64,000 bases of DNA from Onchocerca lupi (Eukaryota; Nematoda; Chromadorea; Rhabditida; Onchocercidae): the NCBI GenBank assembly GCA_028564675.1, contig JAOVVO010000019.1:1-64000 (forward strand). Direction: 5' to 3'. Both the position numbers and the translations under genes were made by a program. Below the pieces are notes generated by a model. The model was not told the DNA's origin and made no database searches. It was given only the letters and a program-made list of their open reading frames with translations. Below, piece after piece: positions 26,001 to 39,641 of this stretch; within the stretch, counting starts at the first letter, position 1, and every line of letters begins with the position of its first letter.

Positions 26001-27981
26001 ATTCAGTTTGTGGTTTTTTGTATCCTGCTTTGGAATTCGCAAGCTGCCATCTTATAGGCTCATGTTTGCATCACTTTTTTGGTTTTTGTTGCTTGAATAC
26101 CACACAATTTCAAATAATCCAAGTTATCGTAAATATTTTCAAGGAAGGAAAATAAAGTATCCATGGTAGACTAGTATAATTTGGGCCTTTCTATTTGTGG
26201 ACTTTAAAATAACTTTTTCTGTTTTATATTTTCTTAATTCCGGTCTTCATGATTTAAAGCTTATATTCTGTATATATTTATTTAAAATATTATTGACACT
26301 AACAACGTGTTTATTTCATTTATTTTTTTAGGTTGTCAGTAAGTTTGTTCCATTTCTTTGGTTTATCTCATATTATTTTATGAATGGATTTCAATTTTTG
26401 GTTTTCTGTATCCTAAATTTCCATGTATGTCGAGAATTAAAATTATAATATCATATCTCATTAAAAGAATTTAATAAAGAGAAGCCTGGAAATCACATCA
26501 TTTCATCACATTTCTTTTTCAAAAATTTCTTATATCTATATTTCAGAGCAACATACATTTGAATCCTTAATTGAGCAATATCATACAATCGCTTGTGAAA
26601 TAAATTTTTTGATGGTAAATTAAAAAATCCAGTTAATTTCTGTGTGCAATATATTATATATTATTCCTTTAAAATCTACTAATTATTGGTAACATTAATG
26701 ATAATGGTATCGATTATGAGTAGCAATTTTTATATTTCTGTTTACATCTGCTTATCATAGTTCCTGGAGCCTTTTTTCTTATTCTTTTACATCGAATAAT
26801 TTCTTGGATATGAAATACATATTTGACACGGCTGTCTCATGTTGGGAAAACTATGTTGATGTTCTCCTAGTTTACCTAATTCCTGGAAATTATTAATCTG
26901 CCTATATCTTTTTTAAAGAAGAAACGAGGAAATATAAAGTAGTCTTAGGTTTCGAGCTAAAATATAGTGAGATTCAAAATTCCGTGAAGTCTTTTCGGTT
27001 AATATTACGTAATTGAATATTTGGATCAGAAAAGCCACAAAAGATTGAAAATAGAATCTTTGGTTTTCGAGAAACAGAGTTATGATATTATCAAAGATGC
27101 CAGAAGCGATTTTAAAATGAGAAAATCTGATTAAACTGCTATTAATCAAGAAATCAATTTGGATCTGAACAACCTTAACCTGAATAATTTCTTCAAACGA
27201 ATCCGAATATCGAATCTAGGAATAGATGAATCCATGATTCAATGATTTCGAACAAGTGGAAATCAGTTTCGGAACAAAAAATGGGAAAAGGATGTTATTT
27301 TTGAAAAGATTTAAAAGATCGGGAGAATTTTCCCTCGTTCTCTATTAACCAAAAAAAAAAAAGAAAAAAATTTTTACAAGCGAAGGCATTCGTACGTCTT
27401 GAACTTTTGACCTTTTACTCTATTCCTTGGTAGTATTTTTCAAACTCTTGATGATTAGCTAATTGTGCACATTCTTTTCAGAAAATTCGTAATCTAACTT
27501 ATTCAGTCTGCTTGATGCATCCACTGATCAAATAAATAAAATTTGTACTTGGAGAAATCAAACTGTCAAGAACTAAAAAATCAAATATAAAAAATTCTAT
27601 AAAAACCAAACTATCCTGATCTAAAGCATCATCTAAAAAATTCCATGAATAGTCACTATTTTTCGAATTCGTCAATTCAAATTACATCAAAATTTTGCTG
27701 AAATTTTTACGAAATGGCAACTGCACCTGACTAGAGAACTGTCATTATTATTATTTTACCGTTCATTTCAACCAATACCTCTTAATTTCACACAAACTTT
27801 ATCACCACTGATAAACGACCTTCCGCTCTTCATCATACTTTTTATCTACAGTTAGAGGGAGAAAAAAAATCAATTATTAATTAAATAAATGATTTTTATG
27901 AATTATTAAAATCTTTCCAGTTTTCGGTGCATCTATGTATATGTCTGTCAAATGATGCATATTAATGACATGGGCAAAATT

Positions 27982-28011
27982 GGTGACATGGCCAGAGGTG
28001 ACATGGCCAGA
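27982..28011. repeat. 15-bp tandem duplication
   Basis: GGTGACATGGCCAGA occurs twice head to tail, at 27,982 and 27,997, with no mismatch. It is too short to call more than a local slippage product. Confidence 0.9.
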
Positions 28012-28552
28012 ATAGATTATCTTTTGACTATGAAAAGACTTCACTGAATCCATCCGTGGATTTGACAATTTATGGGATAATATCCAATCAAAATTGAGGA
28101 ACCATCTGCTCCTAGTTTAAGAATAAATAACGATTTCACATATAGCCGTAAAAGATTCATAGTTGTCACATGCATTTTAATGAGAAATTTGATTAGAAAT
28201 TATAGAAGGACGAATTTTGATAAGATTATATGATATGATATGATATGACATGATAACAATTGCAGAGATAAAATTCATACTAACAAATCACACCAAGGCT
28301 CGATTCCTTCAATTAGCGGGATCGATTCCAAGTTCTTCATCTATTGTAATTTTTCGCTTGGCGCATTTGTTTGTGTAAAAAAAAGATAATTGAGAGATTA
28401 GATGCACTCCACTCTCTTTGTCTTTTTGAAATTTTTACAATAAACAATTGAAAGAGTAAACAAATAAAAATAACTTTGGCATTTCAAATTCCTATTAATT
28501 TCGGAGTATTGTCCACTCTCTACACTCCTATTTCTCCGATAGTTTGTACTCT

Positions 28553-28632
28553 CAAAGAAGAAGAGAGAGAGGGAGATGAAAAGAGAGGGAGAGAAAGAGA
28601 AAGGAGAAAGTAAAAGAGAGCAAAGAGAGAGA
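28553..28632 (+). repeat. GA-rich purine tract
   Basis: About 80 bases almost entirely of A and G, mainly GAGA and GGAGA units, on the plus strand. Such tracts can form unusual structures or bind GAGA-type factors, but nothing here shows that. Confidence 0.85.
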
Positions 28633-29575
28633 CCTTAAAATATTGATTATTTTCTAACATAGCAGCAGCATTTCAATGTCGATTTTAAAAGAAGTGGGCT
28701 GAATTTTAAAGGACTGAGCAAAGCGAAGGAATACATTCGGTTGTCCGTGTTGAAATGTTATCAGTACAGGTGATACTGCTGCTGATTTTATTTACCCTAC
28801 CCATATTTTTACCCATTTTTAAATTTAACTTACCTATTGATTGTGTTGTTACCTGGAAAATTGCTCGGAAGATGTTTGTTGCTAAATTACTGATAATGAC
28901 GTTACTGATAAAAACATCCTATCCATTCATTTGTCACAAATGATATAATACTATTTAAATATTTCGTAATTTTATTTTTGGATAAATCGATCAGTCATTT
29001 TGAATTCCCCATCGTATCAATTGATAGCCAGAAACCAACTGGCCAAGGCTATTCGACCCCTATCCCATGCTTGGGTCAGTTCCTTTGGGAGTTATTTTAA
29101 GGCTTCAATTTATACTTGCTTTTGCATTTGATAAAAGAAGAATGCAGTCAGCATCTGTTTGAAGTAAAATGATAAGTATGATTCGAGGGGATGAGTTCAT
29201 TATTTATTCCTAGCAATTATATTTACCATTATCATTTTATCATTTAACCCCAGGAATATCTGCCTTATTCAGAACAATTTATCAGTTGAGATGCAAAATT
29301 AAAATAAACAAATTATTGGATTACTGATAACATTAATCGCTTTATCGATTTCAGTCGTTTTTTTTTTCTCTCATTCGCGATTATTGAAAACGGCAAGGAA
29401 CAATTGTCCTACAATTTACGATTGTCATTGTGATCAGATGACGCAACTAATTAATTGGTCATTGATCTATGTCGCTATATCCGTTATTCGATTTGTTTCC
29501 TACCCATTTAAATATTATTTATTCTTAGCTAATTATACATTGTTGTACTTTCCAAGTAAACTGTGGTACTCGAAA

Positions 29576-29689
29576 ATTGATAATAGTGGGAATATAGGCC
29601 AAAACACTCGGGAATTGATAAGAATCGGGATATAGGTCGAAGTATTTGGGAATTGATAATAGTCAGGATATAGGTCAAATTAGGTAAAA
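29576..29689 (+). repeat. Three-unit 38-bp minisatellite
   Basis: Three head-to-tail units begin with ATTGATA at 29,576, 29,614 and 29,652, each continuing to a GGAATATAGG- or GGATATAGG-like block. The period is exactly 38 bases and the units differ by several substitutions each. Confidence 0.85.
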
Positions 29690-31624
29690 TTCAATTTGTT
29701 AAAGGAGATAGTATGGAAATGCCATATTAAATGATAATTAAGCATATAATAAAAAAAATGTTAATCACTTCTGAATTTTCAACATATCAATTTGCTTTTG
29801 CGTGAAATTACTCCAGTTTAAGCCATAATTTTCAAATATTTTAAATTTTTCATGAATTTATCTTTCTCATGAAAACGTTTCCTGCAATCTTCTTAATTAA
29901 ATGCATTTTTATGCGATATAGGAATTTTTAAATTTCTTAATCTTTTTGCTAATTTTCTCAGTCTTGTAAATAAAAATTATATAACATCCGCTTAAAAATG
30001 TTTGTTTCATTATTCTCGAGTTTAGGCCTAAAATTTAATTAACTTGTAAACCAGAATATTTCTAATATATAAATATTAAATATGTATTATCAACCTTAAA
30101 GTTGTCAGGAAATGAATAAATTATTCATTAGCTGATAAAATGACTATTATCTGAAAATAAACTGATATCTTCTTGATATATATATCGTTGCTTAGTGATA
30201 AAATTATTGTCTGCTCAGATGAGCTCGTTTTAAATATAATTTCACCGATTTGTAACACATGATTTGGTTATTTGACAAAAAGTTCCGATATATATTTGCT
30301 TTATTACTTTTTCCATTTACTTGATTATTATGCAATAAGTTAGTTTAATTCAAAATAGGTGCGACAACTGAATTGATATAAATTGGAGATGAAAAATGAG
30401 TGAATATGAGATGTAGAAATAAGCTCAAACTCAAAATGATATCACAAATTTTACTGAAATGATTAAATTTTAATCATTTGTCTTATCATTTGAAATTACT
30501 ACGAAAATATTTATTTTATTTTGTGATTAAAGATCAAAGTAGATAATGAATTAGGATTTAGAATAAATGATTCGAATCAATGGATGAGGAATTTTAGTTC
30601 ATTTTTAAGATATAACAAGTGCTACTAATTTTTCTCCGTAATCAATGCATTATCTCGTTTGTTTTTTTCGTTTTCATAGAAATGAATGTATCATTTTGAA
30701 GAAAAAAGAAAAGAATTTCATTTCAGACTAACAGAAATCGTTGTTTGATCATTTACATACGATAGATATATCATATCCACAGTTGGAAAGAAGGATAGAT
30801 AGAACAAGGGCAGTAACGTTGTCTGCCATGCACGCCATCGCCATTTGGCGTCTTCATTATTGACGTAATTTTCTCACATTTGTCAACACGTGTATTCATT
30901 CCTTTTTTGTTGTTGTTATTGTGTGAAATCGATTCAACAACAGCACGAATATATATTACCATATCTCATCCTTTTTCTGCCAAGTAAATTATTTGTTGAT
31001 TTTCATCTTTGTACTTTTTTTTTTATTAGATAATATCTTTCGCATGATTTACGATCCGTTGATATTTGCAAATTTATTTGAAGCTTTTAGTGTGATATTT
31101 TTTGATTAATTAGTGAAATTCGATCTGACGAAAATTCCACGACAGATTGATTTAGCATATGGTAAGCAAGTAGTCGACATATTAAAAAGATTATTTGATG
31201 TAAAATTGTTTTTTTTTTTTTCTAATTTAGACGAAATGGCGAATTTTAATTATTTTTAATTAAGTTTACATTAAACAATTCTCTACAGGTTACAGTCATC
31301 AGGTGTAAAAAATTTATTTAAAAAAAATGAAAAAAAAAAAGCTCCAGCAAAAATAATTATCATTCCTTAAAATTAAGGTAAACAATTCTGTACCTACAAA
31401 TCTTAACACATCGAATCCGGCCATATGCCAGATGTATTGGACAAAGAATATAAAATTGCAAGGAGTTATTTTGAAAACTGAGAATTTGAAAATCTGAAAG
31501 CTTAAAGCTTGTGAACGGAATAACTTGGGAAAGTTTGAAAACTTTCTTTTTGTAGTAAAAAAGGAATTTATCGCACTGCTTGCGGGGATAATTTCCTATC
31601 ATTTTATCAACGAATTATGTAAAG

Positions 31625-34600
31625 ATGACAATCTATCAACTGCGTCGTTTACATGTCAATCAAAATCCGCAGTCGTTGTTACCGGATGAAACGATCCTTT
31701 TGTAAGTTTTGATTTTAAATTGACTTTTACTTAGAGCCGTTGTTAGTGTATCAATATAACCGTTATTAGTATATCAGTAATATATCAGTATATCATTATA
31801 TCAGTAGATTGTCTCTGATTATTTCATTTCGTGTTAAAGAAACAGAATTAAGCACTTAGCCACTTGAAACAAGAATTATACACCGAATATGATTAAATAA
31901 TTTTCGTCTTAGCTGAGGTCGCAGGTTGCAATGAAATTGAGAATTTGATATAAGCCTGAAAGATTCCATCTCTTTCCGTTTTATTTGATGATATTGAAAC
32001 GAAAAAAAAGTGACATTAAATCATTGCTGAAAAAGATAAGAGGTTTTGACAAATATTTATTTATTCGTTCCGATTTCATCAAAATTTTTTTACTATATTA
32101 TTATTTATCCGGAGAAACTCGTATTGATCCGTTTGTTATAACTTTACTTTGTTTTTCTCAGTTTTCTATTTGTCAGTTATTTATTTTTACCAAATTCTTC
32201 AGGTATCAAACGACGAAAATTGGGAGAAATCCTGATCTGGTCGATGTTGTCCTAATTTCACAAGTGCACAGGTGTCCAAATAATCGAATTTTTTAAATAT
32301 TTTTTTAAGCTGCGAAAGAAATTAGGGGGCTTAGATTTTGCAGTTAAAGATAATTGTTCTTTAAAAGTCTGGAAAGTATACAAATTTGAGCAATTTTATT
32401 TACCATAGAATTACATGTTATTTTTTTTGTTCCGATGGTCGACATGCTGTTGCATAGCTTAAAAGTATTATTGTTAAATATTCTTTACATCTCAATCTTT
32501 TAAAATGAATTAATTAACAAGAACGCTTTGTTGATTTAAAAAAAAGAAAAAAAATGAGAAATATTTTATTGATATATTCACTTTATTGATAAGAAGGATT
32601 TCATTTCAGTTCATTGATGATAGTGCGATAATATTTTATTTAATGGATTGAATCATTACTTTCAATATTATAACTCTTTAATATGTTCTTCAGTAATATG
32701 ATCTCAAGAGAACATACGACAATATTTGTAAAAGTAAGACGTGATCGATATGTGTGTTTCATAAAAGATCATTCTCTCAATGGCACTTATGTTAACGATT
32801 TTAGGGTTAGTGAATTTTATAGTTATGTTAATTTTTTTTTTAAATATTTCGATTCATTGAATTCTAATTAGAAAAATTTGCAGGTATCAGGTGAAGCTGA
32901 ATTGCAGCAAGGTGATGTGATCAAATTTGGACATGTAAATGGTGCAGCTATTAAACCCGGTTGCTATGGACCACAAACTTCTGCCGAATTTACATTCCTT
33001 GTATGTTCATTTCTTTTTAATTTTAATGTGTGGGAAATGATTATATTGTTGCTTTTTGAAAAATTTGTGATTTGGAAATAAGATAAGTCTAACAAATGAT
33101 ATCTTTTTAAAGAGAAATCTATATAAGTAAAGGCGTAAATTCGTTACTTGCCACAGCATAGATTAGTCGGCCCGCAACGTTTCAAGTTTTTCGCCGATTG
33201 ATTTAAAATTTTGAACAAACGAACATTTATATTTTTATTTATATAAATTAGCAGAAGCCGGCCACGCAAATCGTGTACGATCCGTACGCAAAGCGTGGCC
33301 GATCTAGCTAGTATTATAATAAGTGAAAAATCGTGAGATAATTTTTCGATCTATTTTTCATGATCTTCTCCTGGGAATTTTTTGCATGTAAAAACAAACA
33401 TCGTATTCAGAGTTTCAGAACTTTTTTTCCTAATTTCAGTTTGAAGAAGCACCACTTCATCGATTGAATGATCGTAGACGTCCAATAACAATTATGGGTA
33501 ATGTACGACAAGATTTATCATCATTACCATCTCAGGTAAGCATTGCCATATTCTTATTTTAGCCTGGAGAAAGAAAAAGATTTTTAGTAGATTTTTCCAT
33601 GTCATTTTAGATTTTTGCTGAGATTTTTTCCGGAACTAACTTCAGTTTTCTTCGGAAAATTAATTATAGTTGTATTTCGTTTAGTTACATTTTTTTTATT
33701 TGAATATATGATTTTATCACCTTTGCAAAACTAGTATTAAAAATACTTTATCATAATATCATGACAGGTTAATTATTTGAGAGTTATCTAACTGAAAAAA
33801 ACATTAAGGCTTGTTGGAAAATTCAGTTTAAATCAAATTGTTGGTAGAACGGAATTACCGATAACCTGACATGTGATATTGGCTAAAATAATTAGAGAGA
33901 TGGCATTATTGATTTCTGGTAGGAGGTCAAATCCTGGACAAGTGCATAAACTTTATTGGAAAGTATAATAAAAACTTTTTTGAAGTTATAATTTACTGGA
34001 TTTAATTAACATTTCATATTCAAATTTTTGATGTCTACTTCATTTATTAGGGATAATATCTTCTACTTTGTTACAGATGTTTGTCGGTGATGGAAAAAAT
34101 TTAAATACAGCAGCATCGCGATTACCTTTGGCCACCAATCCATCCGTGGATCTTACAACTTCATGGCAGAATCCGGCTGCTAGCGCTGCAGCATCTCCGT
34201 TCTACAATTTACAAAGGTTTCCTAGCTATTATCAAGCAGCCTTTCCTCAGCTTAGTTCTGCATATTTGCACTCACTTTGGCCTCAGAATCCTTGGTCATC
34301 GCAATCACCCACAGCTGCTGCTCAGCAATTTCAACAACATCAGCTGGAACAACAAAAACATGCTGCAGAAGCTGTTGCAGCCACTGCTGCGGTGAGTTTA
34401 TCTCTTTTCCAGAATTTAAAATCTTTGATAGCAAAGATTCAGAATCTTTAAAAAATTCGAATCTAAGCAACTGAAATATTTTTATTGCTTAGCTAATATA
34501 ATTTTCACCATTTAGATGTCTTTGCAGCAGTATGGTCAGTTGACTAATCCAGCATGGATGAGTGCAAATGCCCAGATTGCTGCTGATACATCATCTTTCA

Positions 34601-37600
34601 TCGGAGCGGCTGGTGATCGACTGCGTGCTATGCAAGTATCTGAGCAAGCATCTTCACCAAGGGTATCTTCGAATGTCGCATTACAGATGGCGGCTACAGC
34701 TGCCGTCGCAGGAGCGTGCTCGCAGCGTTCCGCTACCGCATCTTCAGCAGTAGTTACCAACCAACCATCCGGCATTGTTGGCCAAAACATCATTTCGCAA
34801 AGCAATCAATTGTTACAGTCGTTAGCGCAGCATACATCAACTTTACGTTCAACTAGAATTCCAGCTTCGGCTACAATATCAGGAAATATTACGGTTACTC
34901 GAAATAGTGGAGCATCAACAACAGCAATAGCAGCAGCTACACGTCAACACCATTATTCGGCAAGTTCTCGAGTAGTCGATTTACAGAAGATTTCGAGGTT
35001 AACGGATTGCTCTTCGGCTCAGATAATTGCTACTCCATCAGCTATTGATAATGTGAAACGTATGGAATGTGATAGTTCGGTGCCAAGTCCACCGAAAAGT
35101 CAACAGCAACAAACAGCATCGACTATATTTGGCGTAGGATCGACTGGTATCGCTGGTATCCATCGAACAGCGATAACAACAGTGTCATCGCAACCATCGT
35201 TGTCACTGGTAACAGCAGTTCATGTTCCAGCTCAAGTTCAAGTTCCGGCTTCGACTCTGGCTCCAATACTGTCAACAACAGTAGCAGTACCGGTCAATGA
35301 ACGAAGATTTAGTAATGATAGAATTTCAACGGCAGTAAGCATCTCTAATAGTTTTTCAATTTCAAGTGCTGTACCAACTTCCGTGGCTGGTATGAACTTA
35401 GGCGCAATAACATCGACGTCAACTGCATCTATTGCGCTTCCACAGACATCTACGGCAACTTCAGTTATAACACGAGAAAGATCTATGGAGGATTTGCAAA
35501 GAGGTATATTTCTGATTTCTGATATATTTCTGGTAGTATATTTCTGATCAGTTCTTCTAAATAAGCAGTAGTGATCTATTTCCTAGAAAAAATTCGAAAT
35601 TTCAACTGTTTTTCCATTCAATATAATTTATCCAAATTTTTAATTGAATTTGTTGTATTAGTAATGGATAATACAGAATGAATTCTTTTTTTTTTTTTTT
35701 TTTTCAAGATTTCTGAATTCACTTTTAGAAAATGGCGAACGAAATAGTCGATTGTCTGGTTTGGAAGAGTTAACGGAAGATTTGTTAGAAGATTGTGGTC
35801 CACCAAAGCGTGCTCTTACACCGGCATCAAATTCCTGTGAATTACCCACTGCATCAACGTTGCAGCTAGAATCGCATACCGTAGAGGGATCAAAGCCATC
35901 TGAATCATTACATTCATCGCTTCATCAGTCACCGAAAAGTTAGTTCCTGTGCATTTTCATCTATTTATCTTGAAAAACATTTGTATTTTTTACATAAATT
36001 TTAATATTCATATTTTTTATTAAATTTCCTGCCGAAATCTATAATTTATATTTCATTTGGATTGAAATAGTGAATTTCATTTGACTAGGTTGAAATTTTT
36101 TTTTTTTCTCCGAAAACGAGTACCACATTCTATATATTATGACTTTTTCTACTATCTTGATTTTTGTATGATTTTAATCTCAGATATATAGATAAAATAC
36201 AAAGTTGTATTTTCTTTTCGTAATTTTTTTTTCACTTCCACGTTTCCAGATAAATTTAAATATGTATATTTGAAATGTTTACAGGACGTGGACATGGTCA
36301 CTCGGATTCTTCTTGTTCGCCCACTCAAACACCTATCGTAGTTGAACAAAAAGTTGAACCAAAGAGACGACGCAAAAATAATGAGGTGGTGTACTTGATT
36401 CTATTGTATTCCTATTAATATGAGAAATGAATTTTTCTCAGTACATATTATGAGTGAACAGCTTTTGAAACGTTGCAAATTTAGAAGATTGTCCATCCAA
36501 TAATCTATAGATGCACCGTTTTAAAGTTAGACAATACTAAAAAGTTTACAGACCAGTTAATAATTTTTCTTGTGATCATTAAACTACAGATGTTAGCATA
36601 AAGAGATGCATTTGATATATCAAATAAAATTGATAATGACTTGCAAACTGTAAATGAAATAATGATTTATACTGAAACTGGAAAATATATGTCAAGAAAA
36701 CTTGCATACAAAGAGCTTCTATACTTTATATATTCATGGAGGATTCTTATACTATATTTAATTTTTTTTTTTTTTTTTCATTGATTCAGGTGGCGATGTT
36801 GTTGAATGATTTAACTGAAGTGGCGTGGCATCATCTTGCAAGAAAAAATACTAACAAGATTACAATGCCAACACAAACAAGGTCATTTTTAGATGTTGAT
36901 AATAAAAAATTAAATTAATTCAATTCATTACAATAACTTTTGCATTTTTTTTGATTTTCCTGAGAGAAGGGAATGCTTCATTGTCGGATTCCATCTATGT
37001 TTGCATTGACTCTTCTCATGGCATTCTACAACAGAAATTATAGAAATTGTATCAGAAGTTATAATTTGAAATATTTGAAATTATAGCTTTTTTTATCGAA
37101 CAGAACCATCAGTATTCTATTCTTATAAGCTTTCATTTGGATTCGGATGTTCTAACTATTTATTTTAATTTGTAACTATATTTTTAACAAATAGAAATAG
37201 AGCAGAAGATAAAAAATATCAGTTTCAGGAAAGTATGTACACTTGATGAAGATGATGATGATGCTGATAACAGAAGTTATAAAAGTGATGCAAGTGGGTC
37301 AGAGGAATTTTCAAAAAAGGAACAAGAACAGAAGAATATTACAAAAAAGAAGAATGGTAGTTCATCAACAAAAAACAGAGATTCTTCCAAAACTAGGGAT
37401 TCTGATATTAGAGGCAATGTACGAAAACGTGGTCGTCCAAAGAAAGATTGCCTTACTTCTGAAAATGTAATCACTGCAAATGTAGTTAAAAAGAAAATAA
37501 TGAAGAAAAAGAAAAAGAAGAGATCTTCTAGCAGTGATAATATGAGCTCAGATTCTGAATCCAGTGATGATGAGGAAAGAAGGAAGCAAGAGGCTAGGAA

Positions 37601-39641
37601 GCCACAATTTCTGTCGAAAGATCAACCTGGCACATCAGCGGCTGAAAAGATTGAGAGAGCTCTTGATATGATGAGAAAGAAGCAACAGACATTACCAGAT
37701 TCTGATAATGAAAGTAACAGTTCGTCATTTGTAAGTTCTTCGTCACATTCTCCGATCCGACGAACATGGGGTGCAACATCACAACGCAAAACTCTTGGTA
37801 GTAGCGATGTGAATAAGAAAAAAATGAACAAAACGGGCCGTCAGTCACGTTCGATCAGTAAGGTATCACGTAAGCAATCACATAAAGGGATTGCTTCCTC
37901 TTCTACGTGTACCCGAAAGAAAGGACGTAAAAAGAAAAAGCGATCTTCGTCGAGCGAAAGTGGTAAGTCACAAAACGAGTGATTTTTTGGTAAAATGTGT
38001 GGATGACGATTAGTGTGTTTCAGGGGCGTATCCAAATATCCTTATCTTATGTGCCGAATCAGCATTGTTTTAGTAATCGAAAAATAGAGAACAGCAGTAA
38101 TGATTTTTTGAAAAAATTAGAAGTGACTTACCACTTTCGATGAGGTTAAGATTAAGTTGCAGCAAATCGGATTGGAAATGGTATTTTTAAAAATTCGGAA
38201 AAGTATGACTAATTGAAAAATTAAGCTATTTCTGAGAAAGGATAAATGAAACTTGTTAAACTTGAAAATATTTCGGATAAGATATGGGTACGTCACTGGT
38301 GTACGTGTTGTCGTTGTTATGTTTTGTTTTCTTTTTTTTTGCACATATAAAGAAACAAATAAAACGCTTTGTCTTTGAATTTTTCTTAATTGTTCGATGC
38401 TGTTAATCAGGTCAAGCACAATATGATTTTTTTTTTTTTTTTTTTGAAATTGCTTTTCTTTTTCACAATTCATATCATTTTTGTTCCTTTTCATCTTTCA
38501 TCATTTTTTCTTTTTTTTCTTTTTCTGGAATTTGATTTGTTGGGTGTGTATGCTAATTAGGAAGCTTCATGAATCGAAAAATTTTCATTTATCTCACATG
38601 AACTGAATTCATTATTAGAATTGTTGTTGGGATAAACTACAAGAGAGTTATTTTTTGCTATGACAAAGTTCATGATATTTTAGCATTGAGGAAAGCGCAA
38701 GTTTTTGATAAGCAGGTTGGATTCTTTTGGTATAAATTTCAATCGATAAGAAATACTTATTTGTTACAGAATTATCATTGGAAACGAGTAGTCTTGAATG
38801 GGAGAAGATGAAACCGGTAGTTACACCGCTGCAGGCGGCACATGCATCATTAGTATTCGATGAATGGAATTACCACGATCCGGAAAAACAGTGCGACGCC
38901 AGTTCAGGTTGCAAGAAACCTCAAAGTGAAAGTGTTGTTTGGGTACGAGTTGATTAGATTATTTTTGCTTGTTAATATCTAGTCTGTAATTCATCAGAAT
39001 TTTTGATATTTAACATCGAATCCAATTAGATATTCGTCCTAAATTGCTTTGTACCAAATTTTGAAGTCGTTGTCGGAATCAGCAGTTCTCGAGACGAAAA
39101 CTTAGAATTTTCAAGATTAAAGATCATTTAGAGTAATTTTTTGTCATGAGAGGAAGCAGTGGATAGCTGTACAGAAATATTGGAAGAAAGATTTTCATAT
39201 GACTGGAAATGATTAGAAATGACTAGAAAAAAAAAGATTAGAATCATAAGAAATGTCACTTTTAGGAGATCTCTTGATATCAAGCGATCCACTAAAAGTG
39301 ACATTTTTATGATTCTGCTTGCTAATTAAACAATTACATTTAGACATCATGGTTAAGTTGAAGGAAAATTAAGGTCAAAAAATTACTTTGAAAGATTTTG
39401 TTACTAGGAGAAGCCATCTAAAGACCATATAATGCAATAAAAATTTTAAATTTGTAACCGATACACTTTATTTGATTCAGATGTGTTGCAGCAGTGTAAT
39501 TTTGACGATATAATTCTATAGGTACAATGTGATTACTGCTGCCGGTGGTATCATATGGAATGCGTAACAGAGCATGGTGTAACAGTTAGTAATTCTGATG
39601 ATTTCAATTGTGGTTGCAGGGAAGCAAACAGAATAAGCTAA
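31625..39641 (+). CDS. FHA and PHD finger nuclear protein (TCF19-like domain order)
   Basis: Probably a chromatin or transcription factor reading phosphothreonine through FHA and a histone tail through PHD. Exons: 31625-31701, 32203-32271, 32694-32805, 32884-33000, 33440-33535, 34077-34391, 34516-35503, 35729-35938, 36285-36385, 36790-36881, 37229-37962, 38770-38942, 39522-39641; 1067 aa, phases consistent. FHA (about 20-125): IGRN with Arg34, SREH (53-56) and NGTYVN (78-83) are the phosphopeptide-binding residues. Residues about 158-590 are Ala/Ser/Thr/Gln-rich and probably disordered. An AT-hook (KRGRPKK, about 792-798) sits in a Lys/Ser/Glu-rich region with possible nuclear localisation signals. 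The PHD finger ends the protein (about 1012-1060): Cys1012/1018, Cys1031/1034, His1039/Cys1042, Cys1058/1060, with the WVQCD and WYHMEC signature. Human TCF19 has the same order but is about 345 aa. The orthology is inference; the domains are seen. Confidence 0.9.
33118..33311 (+). mobile_element. Helitron-like non-autonomous element
   Basis: A 194-bp segment in the intron between exons 4 and 5 of the FHA/PHD gene. It starts TCTATATAAG after an A and ends CTAG before a T. Six bases before the terminal CTAG lies a GC-rich hairpin (CGGCCACGC at 33,259-33,267 paired with GCGTGGCCG at 33,293-33,301). A 5' TC, a 3' subterminal hairpin then CTRR, insertion between A and T, and no inverted repeats or target duplication are hallmarks of Helitrons. 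Its GC content contrasts sharply with the flanks. No Rep/helicase gene is present, so it would depend on another element. Confidence 0.6.
39240..39316 (+). repeat. Long near-perfect inverted repeat (hairpin) in an intron
   Basis: The left arm (39,240-39,265) and right arm (39,292-39,316) pair over 25 bp with a single bulged G, separated by a 26-base loop that itself contains the palindromes GAGATCTC and CTTGATATCAAG. It lies in the last intron of the FHA/PHD gene. It could be a microRNA-like precursor, a small inverted-repeat element or a remnant of one; the sequence alone does not decide. Confidence 0.85.

Larger units (their letters stand above)
26001..31624. other. Gene-poor stretch between the kinase and the FHA/PHD gene
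   Basis: No convincing gene on either strand. The hydrophobic 62-codon frame at 28,755-28,943 resembles a signal peptide followed by membrane-like sequence but has no family, splice partner or composition contrast. The stretch holds the GA-rich tract, the 15-bp and 38-bp tandem repeats listed separately and a TATGA-type repeat near 28,227-28,252. Confidence 0.55.

Noticed and set aside
28290..28345. tRNA-like TCGATTCC motifs
   Set aside because: No acceptor stem or anticodon arm can be formed around them.
28755..28943. Signal-peptide-like 62-codon ORF
   Set aside because: Very hydrophobic frame in AT-rich DNA, no family, no splice partner and no conserved residues; consistent with chance.
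37594..37848. Minus-strand ORFs opposite FHA/PHD exon 11
   Set aside because: Shadows of the Lys/Ser-rich coding exon; no independent signal.
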